DNA from: an uncultured Eubacteriales bacterium
GTDB taxonomy: Bacteria; Bacillota; Clostridia; UMGS1883; UMGS1540
NCBI GenBank assembly: GCA_900552775.1
Contig: USAP01000023.1
Coordinates: forward strand, 1 to 14,419
Length of the DNA: 14,419 nucleotides
Direction of reading: 5' to 3'
This document shows positions 1 through 7,103 of the stretch, in pieces (positions within the stretch are counted from its first letter, which is position 1; the number at the start of each line of letters is the position of its first letter). The position numbers were made by a program, and so were the translations under genes. The notes under the pieces are model-generated. The model worked only from the letters and a program-made list of their open reading frames with translations, searched no databases and was not told where the DNA came from.

Positions 1-15
1 ATTATAAAATTTCAT
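1..15 (-). CDS. Putative start of the next gene in the cluster (five codons visible)
   Basis: An ATG at 15-13 reads M-K-F-Y-N before the window ends. It follows the stop of the GH78-like gene by 12 bases, matching the tight spacing elsewhere. AGGGAA at 27-22 sits 6 bases before it and abuts that stop codon. The product cannot be judged from five residues. It could still be a chance ATG. Confidence 0.5.
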
Positions 16-27
16 GATTAATTCCCT

Positions 28-1542
28 TTATTTGTCAAGATACCTTAAAATAAAGTATATGGGCGTTGTGCTCCATGCGTGGCAGTAACTTGTTAAGTTT
101 ACGTCATCATATGCGGCAACAAAAGGATCGTTTATATCATACGTCTCCCAGAATGTATCGGCTCCGTCTCTGAGCATTCCGCCCCAATATGCGTCTATAT
201 GCTCATCCAAAAGGTCATAAAGGCCGAGCTTTGCAAACGCTTCGAGCATATAGTGGTGACATGAAGGCGTGATTGCGAAAACAGCATCTTTACATTCTCT
301 CAGAGCATATATCATTTTTACTCCTTGTTCCTTCGGTATCAGCCCCGAATCTATAAGATAAATATTCGGGACCCACATAACCTTGCCTTCTTCCTCAAAC
401 AGGCCTGTCTCCGCGTTGTAATATGTCCTTGTGACCGCGTCAAAAAGGTTTTTTCTGAGCTCTTTTATATGCTCGGCTTCCTTGTTTTTTGAAAGCTTTA
501 CGGCAAGATCTATCATATATCCCGAGAAATAAATTGCCAGCGCCTCCATGCACAAAAGCTTCGGAAAATCTTTTCCCCAGTCAATATGGCACCACCAGCC
601 TTCGGGTGGATTAATCAAATAGTTTTCATCAAGCAGCTTTTCAAAAAGCAAATATTGCGAATAAGCCGGCTCAAAAAGCTCCTCCGCCGTTTCGCGGTCA
701 TTTGTGGCGTCATAATAATCGCAAAGCGTTGCCGCAAACGAAAGAGCAAAATCATATAGCTCGATTTTGCCGTGCATGGGCTTCGGAAACTCATAAATAC
801 ACGACGGTATAATTCCGCTTTCTCCCGTGAGACCCGCAAACAGATACATGCATTTTTTCACAAGGTCATAATTTTTAAATGTATCGTAATTTACAAGCGC
901 CTGCAAACGCATATCTCCGAGCCATAATCTTCTGTCACGCTTAGGGCCGTCTTCAAAAAAGCTCTGCATGCAGTCTCTCAATGTACGCACGCACACCTCG
1001 CCGACTTTTTTCCAGCGCGGATTTTTGACAATGTCGTATTTTTCAAAATCACCCGAGGTTTCGGCCGTAACGCGCGGATTTGAAATGACAACCTTCATTA
1101 TTTTGTTCTTTGCCAGCACCTCGATTTTTACATATCGAAACGCGTATCTGCGCGGCAGCTCAACATGCGAAGGCAAATAATCCACGTGGATTATCTCCTC
1201 CTGTATCCACGAATAAGACAGCCAGCCCGTTCTGCTTTCGGGACAATCCGTAAATTCATACGGCACCTCGGCAAAATGAAATTTGAGCTTTACGGGAGAA
1301 TCGCATATTTCGTCAATTCCCGAAATGTCAAATGACAAATATCCTACATAATGCTCTCCGAAATCATACATCAAATAGTCATCTATGACATTGCTGCCCG
1401 TAAAATTCTTTTCTTTAACAACGCCGTAGCCTCTGTAAAACGAATCGTCTTTTTTAAAGCGTGAAACGCACACCGGCGAAACCTGCTTTTTATTTAATTC
1501 GATATTAATGCTTTGTCCCTTTTTGATAAAATCTTTTCTCAT
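28..1542 (-). CDS. GH78-like (alpha-L-rhamnosidase-type) six-hairpin glycosidase, no signal peptide
   Basis: A 504-residue protein resembling inverting alpha-L-rhamnosidases. An N-terminal beta-sandwich at about 12-165 precedes an alpha/alpha toroid at about 175-504. DGPKRDRRLWLGDMRLQ at 198-214 matches the GH78 substrate-site motif, and TFWETYD at 463-469 with SYCHAW at 485-490 matches the C-terminal motif. E466 is the candidate catalytic base. In the first motif the position that is usually Glu (the R-D-E-R pattern) is Arg 204, so the general acid may be another residue, such as D203 or D210, or the specificity may differ. It is much shorter than typical multidomain GH78 enzymes and lacks an export signal, so a cytoplasmic role on imported oligosaccharides is inferred. 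AGGAG at 1550-1554 with a 7-base spacer supports the start. It follows the SLH gene by 24 bases. GH78 proper versus a neighbouring six-hairpin family is open. Confidence 0.78.
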   Translation of the reverse strand: MRKDFIKKGQSINIELNKKQVSPVCVSRFKKDDSFYRGYGVVKEKNFTGSNVIDDYLMYDFGEHYVGYLSFDISGIDEICDSPVKLKFHFAEVPYEFTDCPESRTGWLSYSWIQEEIIHVDYLPSHVELPRRYAFRYVKIEVLAKNKIMKVVISNPRVTAETSGDFEKYDIVKNPRWKKVGEVCVRTLRDCMQSFFEDGPKRDRRLWLGDMRLQALVNYDTFKNYDLVKKCMYLFAGLTGESGIIPSCIYEFPKPMHGKIELYDFALSFAATLCDYYDATNDRETAEELFEPAYSQYLLFEKLLDENYLINPPEGWWCHIDWGKDFPKLLCMEALAIYFSGYMIDLAVKLSKNKEAEHIKELRKNLFDAVTRTYYNAETGLFEEEGKVMWVPNIYLIDSGLIPKEQGVKMIYALRECKDAVFAITPSCHHYMLEAFAKLGLYDLLDEHIDAYWGGMLRDGADTFWETYDINDPFVAAYDDVNLTSYCHAWSTTPIYFILRYLDK

Positions 1543-1566
1543 TAAAAAACTCCTGTTTTTATGATG

Positions 1567-3249
1567 TTAATTCTGCAATGAATCAATATAATCCAAAGCG
1601 GCGCTTATAAGCACGGCTGCTTCGGCTCTTGTAATGCTGTCCTTTGGCGCAAACATATTGTTTTCTCTGCCGCGCACTATGTTCGCCGAAGATAAAAACG
1701 AAACCGCGTCCTCAGCGTATTCCGATATTAAATTTTCGTCATCAAACTGCGATGCGGCAAAATCGCCGTCTGTTTTAATTATTCTGTATAAAATTACGCT
1801 TGCGTCTTCTCTTGTTATGAAATCAAGCGGATTAAACTTTCCGTCATAGCCGAGAATTGTTCCGCACTTTACGTTTTTCTCAACAAAAGAAGCAAACCAG
1901 TCCGTTTTTAATACGTCGCTGAAAGACACATCGGCTTTGCTGTCACCTTTTGCGTTTTTCAAAAACGCCTCGGCAATAAGCTTTGAAAATTCCGCCCTTG
2001 TGATATACTCTCCCGGTCTGAACGTATCGTCATCATAACCCGATATTATTTCTTTTTCATAGAGCGATTCAATTGAATCCTTCGCCCATGAATAGTCTTT
2101 TATATCTGTAAAAGGCGTTTTGCGCTCGGTGATATCAACGGTATTGTCCTTTGCCGGTATCTCAACGCCGCTTCCCGCGAACCCGCCGCCTGTGGAAGAG
2201 CCGCTCGATGAAGAGCTTCCGGATGATCCGGTCTTTTTATTTTCTTCCTTATATCTTTTTATAGCGGCATCGCTAAAAGCAGTCCGGAGAGTTTTCATAT
2301 CCGTGAAACTCTTTTTAATCATCAATGAAAATACTTCTTCGGGGCTTTTCAGGCTTTTGTATTGCTCATTTGAAAGCAAATCCGAAAAATTATCGCTGTA
2401 ATCCTCGGTGATTATTTTTTTAAGCTCTCCGCCCGTCTGCGCGCAAAGAGCGCTTGAAACGACTTTGTATTCGCTGAATCTTTCTTTAAAAATCTCCCTG
2501 AGCTCCGTTTTACAGCCGGAATAAACATTTTCCCAGTCTTCATTTTTCAAAAGATTCAAAAGTTTTTCTTTTGCCGCGTCTGAAAGTCTTGTATCATTTT
2601 TATAATCCGCGTTGTAGTCAAAGCCGAGATGATCTGCTCCGCTTTGCAAAGCAGCATCTGTATTTTCGGACAAAACAACGCCGGATAAAGCATAGGCTGT
2701 TAAATAATCATAGTAAACCTCAGAAGCGGTTTTATATGTTCTGCCGGAGCAAAACATTATCTTGTATGCTAAATCTTTATACTTATCGTAATTTTCATCA
2801 TCCGTATCTATACCGAAATCACCGCTGTTTTTCTCGAGCAGATCCGAAAACTCCGCCTGCGACGCGGCAGCGCTCAGCGCTTCCAGCAGTGATGGGTCAA
2901 TATTTTTATTGATTCTTATAAAAGACCCTTTCGCTTTACCGCTTTTTGAAGAAACAAAAATATCATATTTGCCGCTTTCCGCGTCAGATTCAATCTTAAA
3001 GCTCAGGCTGTACGTTCCGTTTGCGGATTCGGCAAACCTGAAAAATACCGGGGGATTTTCCGCACTGATATCGGAGGGTTCGGTTCCGTTTTTTAAAACC
3101 GTAACAGTTACATCAGAATCCGCATTGCCGCTTACGGAAACGGAGTCCGTTTCGGTATCGTAAACAACCGATACCGAAACTCCGTCCGCATAAACCGCAA
3201 AGGAAATGAGTAACAAACACAATATTGCTGATATTATTTTTTTTGACAT
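1567..3249 (-). CDS. Secreted SLH protein: Ig-like domain, helical middle, three C-terminal SLH domains
   Basis: A 560-residue exported protein expected to bind the cell wall through SLH domains. Signal peptide 1-21 (FAVYA before DGV). An N-terminal beta-sandwich at about 24-115 includes VTVTVLKNG (47-55) and GTYSLSF (78-84). Residues about 118-338 are mostly helical, perhaps two diverged copies of one helical unit (about 120-187 and 254-333). A Ser/Gly linker runs 341-360. Three SLH domains follow at about 380-430, 443-492 and 501-553, with the signature ITRAE, ITRED and ITRAE at 416-420, 478-482 and 539-543. SLH at this end contrasts with the N-terminal SLH of the 890-residue protein. No enzyme domain is visible, so it may display or anchor partners such as the lyase; that is inference. 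Its ribosome site is weaker than its neighbours'. A perfect hairpin lies in codons 24-34. Confidence 0.88.
   Translation of the reverse strand: MSKKIISAILCLLLISFAVYADGVSVSVVYDTETDSVSVSGNADSDVTVTVLKNGTEPSDISAENPPVFFRFAESANGTYSLSFKIESDAESGKYDIFVSSKSGKAKGSFIRINKNIDPSLLEALSAAASQAEFSDLLEKNSGDFGIDTDDENYDKYKDLAYKIMFCSGRTYKTASEVYYDYLTAYALSGVVLSENTDAALQSGADHLGFDYNADYKNDTRLSDAAKEKLLNLLKNEDWENVYSGCKTELREIFKERFSEYKVVSSALCAQTGGELKKIITEDYSDNFSDLLSNEQYKSLKSPEEVFSLMIKKSFTDMKTLRTAFSDAAIKRYKEENKKTGSSGSSSSSGSSTGGGFAGSGVEIPAKDNTVDITERKTPFTDIKDYSWAKDSIESLYEKEIISGYDDDTFRPGEYITRAEFSKLIAEAFLKNAKGDSKADVSFSDVLKTDWFASFVEKNVKCGTILGYDGKFNPLDFITREDASVILYRIIKTDGDFAASQFDDENLISEYAEDAVSFLSSANIVRGRENNMFAPKDSITRAEAAVLISAALDYIDSLQN
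3149..3180 (-). repeat. Perfect 12-bp inverted repeat inside the SLH gene
   Basis: GTTTCGGTATCG at 3149-3160 is the exact reverse complement of CGATACCGAAAC at 3169-3180, with an 8-base loop. On the transcribed strand it falls in codons 24-34. An overlapping second hairpin at 3137-3153 (GAAACGGA / TCCGTTTC) shares one arm, so the two structures exclude each other. No T-tract follows, so it is not a terminator. The Val-Ser-Val codons of a beta-strand account for part of the repetition. Confidence 0.7.
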
Positions 3250-3257
3250 ATAATCAA

Positions 3258-3263
3258 TTCCTT
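3258..3263 (-). promoter_or_regulatory. Weak ribosome binding site for the C-terminal-SLH protein
   Basis: AAGGAA lies 8 bases before the ATG at 3249. The other internal genes of the cluster have full AGGAG or GGAGG cores, so this gene may be translated less efficiently. The 31-base gap shows no alternative site. Confidence 0.55.
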
Positions 3264-3280
3264 AAGCAATTTTTATAAAA

Positions 3281-5533
3281 TTATTTTGTAACAGTAATAC
3301 TCTCTGCCGCAACAGGCTGTAAGTCTGTTTTCCATGCAAACGCTTTAATCTCTGTTGTGTCATCGACCAATTCGCTCAAATCAACATTAAGCTTGTAGTA
3401 TTCGCCGGGCGTAACGCTCTCGGAATTCAGTTTGATAAGGTTTATCTTGTCGATTCTGTTTCCAACATATGATACAAGAAGGAGCATACTGTTCGGCATC
3501 TCGTCAAAATAAGCGTCTGTTCTTACATGAGCATTTGAGCCGTCTTTTACTAAAACAAGTTTTGTAAATCCGTCCTGAACGGTAACAACGCCGTATGAAG
3601 TTTCTTTGCCTATGATGCGTGCATTAGTCGTATCGGAAACAAAGTTTGCAAGCTTCACGCTGCCATTTACTCTGACTTCGAAAAAGTCTCCGGTCTGTGC
3701 AGGCGCCGGAAGCGAAACCGATATAACGGCGCCGTCCGCGCTTAATTCGGCTCCTGCAAGTCTCTCGCCGTTTTTATATACCGCTGCGTTCTCCGATGAC
3801 AAATTGTCTGCAAAAGCTTTTGAGAGCGTAAGCTTAAATTCCGTTGTACCTGCCTTAATGCGGGTTATGTTTCCGCTTAAAGCCTTAAAGCCGTCATCCT
3901 CCGCATTTTTGTATGCAACGGAAGAAACCTGAGGTGTGTTATAGTAATACGAATTTAAATTATCGAGCGTTATTCCGTTTTCCGCATCGGCCACTCTGTT
4001 TACACATTCAAACTGCAGTGTTGAATAGTTGCCCGCATATTTTGCGTCGTCCAAAAGCTTGCCTTTTCTTATAAATTTACCGTTGCAAAGCACTACATAT
4101 GATTTGCTGTTATAGTCCGCAACCAATTTAATTCTGTACCATTCGCCGGGCACGTATTTAAAATCGGAATTGTATATTTCACCGCCTGTCGTAAACAGAT
4201 AGCGGTCATTTCCTGCAAGACCCCAGCCTTCTGAAAGCTTTGTTGCCCATGTATCATTTTTGTCAAATTTGAAATCCGCTTCAAAAGTGGCTACTCCTTC
4301 ACTTATTCCATTTATGATATTTGATGCCGGATAGTGACCGGATTCACCGTAATACTTTCTGTATGTAACAAACTGCGTTCCGTTCGGCACAATTTTGTAA
4401 GCCGCGTCTCCGCTTCCGTTTCTGCCCTCGGCTGCCGTCGAAAATGCCTTTACAGTATCACTTACCGGATTGTCACAAAAAAAGACAGTATATGTTTTGG
4501 GCCAGAAAGCAAATGTCAATTTATCATTCCATGGTAAACTGTCAGTAACCTCTACTCCGGTAAAATCAGTGCTTCCGAGAGACATTGCGTTTACAAAGCT
4601 GACTTTAAAATTATCTATCGAATAATCTGTTGGGGACGAGCCGTTGCTCTGGAACTTTATTCCTGCGGAATTGCCTATTGTGCCCGAGCCGAATCCGTAA
4701 TCGCACTGACCTTTCTTAACCATATTGCCGTCATAGCTTACATAATACCATTTATTTGTCAAATCAGCCACAACCGCAACGTGCTTCCATACACCGAGAT
4801 CATAAGAAATATCCGTGCCGCTAACCACGCCGCTGCTTGAGAAAATCGCCGAATTGCTTGATGTAGCGCTGTTTGACGTGTTGCCGGCATGAAGAAGAGC
4901 AATGTTTGTTTTGCTGTCTATTTTAATATCAAACTCCGTTTTTACAATTCCCTCCGTCAGTCCGCTTCCGTTGCCTGTTACGGCTTTCCCGAAGAAAAGA
5001 ATGTCGGTAAATATCCAAAATGTCGGAAACCCTGTTGAATCACCTTCTGTTGTGAAACGCAGTCCGGTTGTGCCGTTCATACCCTCGTCAAACCCAAATT
5101 TTATTCCGTTGACATCAGCCGCGCCGATGCCGGCGGGGATAAAATTGCCCGCAACCGTGCTTGAGGAATCGTCAAATTCGTTTTCAAAAAGAACGATTTC
5201 CTCGGGAAGGTATCTAAAGAGCACAGTATCCGTTTCCGTACCCGACACAGCCGTCAATGTATGCGCGCCCGCAGAAAGCCCCGACGCGTCAAACGACAGC
5301 TCATATTTTGTTCCGTTGATTTCTCCCGTTCCCACGGATTTACCGTCCAACGTAAACGCAGGGGCGCTTGCCGCGCCTGAAACGGAAGCGGTGAATGTGA
5401 TGGTATTGTCGCCGTAAACCGTCATACCGTTCTGAGGATACAGCAGGGTTACGGTTCCTGCGGCAAAGACAGCGCCGAAGCTTCCCAAAACAATGAATGT
5501 GCAGATAAGTAATGCCATAAGTTTTTTCGTCAT
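3281..5533 (-). CDS. Secreted protein with Ig-like domain and two jelly-roll domains
   Basis: A 750-residue exported protein, apparently an enlarged relative of the preceding one. Signal peptide 1-24 (AVFA before AGTV). An Ig-like domain at about 27-109 contains FDASGLSAGAHTLTAV (81-96). Two tandem concanavalin-A-like domains follow at about 112-315 and 336-530. They look like an internal duplication: GVWKHVAVVADLTNKWYYVS at 247-266 matches GEWYRIKLVADYNSKSYVVL at 463-482, and each copy is followed by KG and later closes with IDNF or LDNL. About 533-632 resembles an SbsA/Big-type Ig domain. The C-terminal domain at about 640-750 ends with EIKAFAWKTDLQP. No active-site or wall-anchor motif is seen. 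AGGAGGA at 5539-5545, 5 bases before the ATG, fixes the start. The 54-base gap upstream is AT-rich, holds no gene or terminator-like hairpin, and is the largest in the cluster. Glycan binding is inferred only from fold. Confidence 0.8.
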   Translation of the reverse strand: MTKKLMALLICTFIVLGSFGAVFAAGTVTLLYPQNGMTVYGDNTITFTASVSGAASAPAFTLDGKSVGTGEINGTKYELSFDASGLSAGAHTLTAVSGTETDTVLFRYLPEEIVLFENEFDDSSSTVAGNFIPAGIGAADVNGIKFGFDEGMNGTTGLRFTTEGDSTGFPTFWIFTDILFFGKAVTGNGSGLTEGIVKTEFDIKIDSKTNIALLHAGNTSNSATSSNSAIFSSSGVVSGTDISYDLGVWKHVAVVADLTNKWYYVSYDGNMVKKGQCDYGFGSGTIGNSAGIKFQSNGSSPTDYSIDNFKVSFVNAMSLGSTDFTGVEVTDSLPWNDKLTFAFWPKTYTVFFCDNPVSDTVKAFSTAAEGRNGSGDAAYKIVPNGTQFVTYRKYYGESGHYPASNIINGISEGVATFEADFKFDKNDTWATKLSEGWGLAGNDRYLFTTGGEIYNSDFKYVPGEWYRIKLVADYNSKSYVVLCNGKFIRKGKLLDDAKYAGNYSTLQFECVNRVADAENGITLDNLNSYYYNTPQVSSVAYKNAEDDGFKALSGNITRIKAGTTEFKLTLSKAFADNLSSENAAVYKNGERLAGAELSADGAVISVSLPAPAQTGDFFEVRVNGSVKLANFVSDTTNARIIGKETSYGVVTVQDGFTKLVLVKDGSNAHVRTDAYFDEMPNSMLLLVSYVGNRIDKINLIKLNSESVTPGEYYKLNVDLSELVDDTTEIKAFAWKTDLQPVAAESITVTK

Positions 5534-5587
5534 GATAGTCCTCCTAAAAATTTTTTATTTATTTTCATTTTCACCCTTTTTGCCGAC

Positions 5588-7093
5588 TTACCTTTTTAAT
5601 GAAGCCACCGATGCAATCGGTACTCTTTCCGCCCACGAATCTATTATGCTGCAAATTATTTCATCACCCGCTGCATTTGAGGAAGGTGTTTCAAATTCCT
5701 CAGAGCTTTTTGCCGAAACCGTTTTTTCGGCAAAACCGATGCTTGTCATTATCCCGCCTTTGTAAACGCACTGAATACAAATGATTTTTTTATCTTCTTC
5801 CGTGTCGTTAACCAATGAAAGCTTTGAAAAAACGTTATCTTGTTCATCTAACTGTCCGAAATCCGTAATATCATATTCGCCGTTTGAAAAAACATGGTTT
5901 TTTACATAAAATCCCGTCTTTTCGGTCTTTAAAAGCACTTCGATTTTTTTACCCGTCTCCGTATTCTCTATAACCGCTTTAATATTGCTTCCGTCCTTGA
6001 GCTTATTAAACTTCTCGATTACTACGATTGCGGAATCTGTATTTATCGATGATTCGCATGCAATTTCCTTTCCGTTTTCATACAGAGAAATCTTATATTT
6101 TGCTTGATTGTATGTTCCTTTGAAATACATTTTAATCTGCTCTGCGCCGGACGGAATTACACCGTTTTTAATCTGACTCGAGCTGCCGTTTGCTTTTACA
6201 ATCATATACTGAAACATCGGGGTTTCGTAAACCGAGCTGTATTTTATATTGTCAATCAAGAGATAGCCGCTGTCTGTATAGGCGTCCGCAAAAGCAAATC
6301 TCGGCGCAGAACCCGTTGAAGCCTTGGAAAGCTCTTCCGAATAAGCCGGCTCGTCGCTTCCGTTTATGTAAATTTCGCATTTTCTGTTACTGTAATTCAA
6401 AACCACCTTGAAATGATTCCATGTAAGCGGCTCAAGCGTCGTATCTCCGCATTTGCTGTATCTGAATATGTCAAATATATCTCCGCTTTCGTATCGAAGC
6501 CGCATGCCTTCGTTTGATACAAGGGCGTCAAATTCCAGCATTACGATTCCGGATGTATCCGGCAGAGTGAAATTGAAGAACGGCATATAAAGATTCGTGT
6601 CATTTGCATTTGTTGCAAGTATTTTAAGACACTGTATTTCATCCTCCCTCTTCTCTGCCAGAAACAAGGCATTGTTATTTGTAATCCATCCTATACCGCT
6701 TCCCGAAAGGTCTGACGACATTGTGTTAAAGTCTATTGACAAAAACTGTTTTTCCGTTGTGTCAACCACAGAAAATTCCGATTCTGCCACAGCCGCTTCC
6801 GCACCCTTTTTAATTCCCACGGCTTTGAAAGTATGTAAGCCGTAGGAAGCGTCATCATAAACCGCGGAATATGACGCCTCGCCACCGTCAAACGTTTTAA
6901 ATAAGGTGCCGTCAATATAAAAAGATATTTTTTCAAGCCCTGTATCAGCCGACACTTCAAGAGTCGCCGACCCGTAGCCCACAGCAGCGCCCGGCAGCGG
7001 AGACAAAATGTCAATTCCGCCGGCAGCCTTGGGAGCTATCGGTATTAAAGCTAAACATAATATAATGAATATTGCCAGTTTTCGTTTCATCAT
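5588..7093 (-). CDS. Secreted Ig-like / jelly-roll protein without catalytic domain
   Basis: A 501-residue exported protein. The signal peptide spans about 1-23 (basic MMKRK, then a hydrophobic stretch to the APKAA region). An Ig-like domain at about 26-110 carries the pattern DASYGLHTFKAV (81-92). A concanavalin-A-like jelly roll follows at about 116-288, with WNHFKVVLNYSNRK at 225-238, the strand EIYINGS and a closing IDNIKYS. A beta domain of unknown type covers about 295-395. The C-terminal domain at about 400-501 resembles the end of the next protein. No catalytic residues, SLH, LPXTG or dockerin are visible, so a glycan-binding or scaffold role is the most that can be inferred. The start is ambiguous between ATG at 7093 and ATG at 7090; the ribosome site favours the second. 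The gene follows the lyase by 8 bases, so co-translation is likely. LamG-like hydrolase activity is possible but unsupported. Confidence 0.8.
   Translation of the reverse strand: MMKRKLAIFIILCLALIPIAPKAAGGIDILSPLPGAAVGYGSATLEVSADTGLEKISFYIDGTLFKTFDGGEASYSAVYDDASYGLHTFKAVGIKKGAEAAVAESEFSVVDTTEKQFLSIDFNTMSSDLSGSGIGWITNNNALFLAEKREDEIQCLKILATNANDTNLYMPFFNFTLPDTSGIVMLEFDALVSNEGMRLRYESGDIFDIFRYSKCGDTTLEPLTWNHFKVVLNYSNRKCEIYINGSDEPAYSEELSKASTGSAPRFAFADAYTDSGYLLIDNIKYSSVYETPMFQYMIVKANGSSSQIKNGVIPSGAEQIKMYFKGTYNQAKYKISLYENGKEIACESSINTDSAIVVIEKFNKLKDGSNIKAVIENTETGKKIEVLLKTEKTGFYVKNHVFSNGEYDITDFGQLDEQDNVFSKLSLVNDTEEDKKIICIQCVYKGGIMTSIGFAEKTVSAKSSEEFETPSSNAAGDEIICSIIDSWAERVPIASVASLKR
5708..5735 (-). repeat. 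Perfect 11-bp inverted repeat near the 3' end of the 501-residue gene
   Basis: TTTTGCCGAAA at 5708-5718 and TTTCGGCAAAA at 5725-5735 are exact reverse complements around a 6-base loop. The stem lies in codons for FAEKTVSAK, about 120 bases before the stop. It lacks a clean terminal T-tract on the transcribed strand. Confidence 0.65.
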
Positions 7094-7096
7094 CTC

Positions 7097-7103
7097 ACCT
7101 CCT
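7097..7103 (-). promoter_or_regulatory. Ribosome binding site overlapping a stop codon, decides between two ATGs
   Basis: AGGAGGT is a near-perfect anti-Shine-Dalgarno match. Its first two bases fall within the TAG stop of the lyase gene (7104-7102). The spacer is 3 bases to the ATG at 7093 but 6 to the ATG at 7090, so the second methionine is the likelier start. The overlap suggests coupled translation of the lyase and the Ig/jelly-roll protein. Confidence 0.75.

Noticed and set aside
3250..3280. TATAAAA box-like word before the SLH gene
   Set aside because: Such AT words are common here, there is no matching -35 element, and the gap is only 31 bases within a cluster.
4902..5417. Open frame of 171 codons on the plus strand
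   Set aside because: It is antisense to the 750-residue protein; its Ser/Pro/Val-rich text mirrors the opposing codons.
5534..5587. Possible terminator or promoter in the largest gap
   Set aside because: The gap is AT-rich with a short A/T run but no stable GC stem and no convincing -35/-10 pair.
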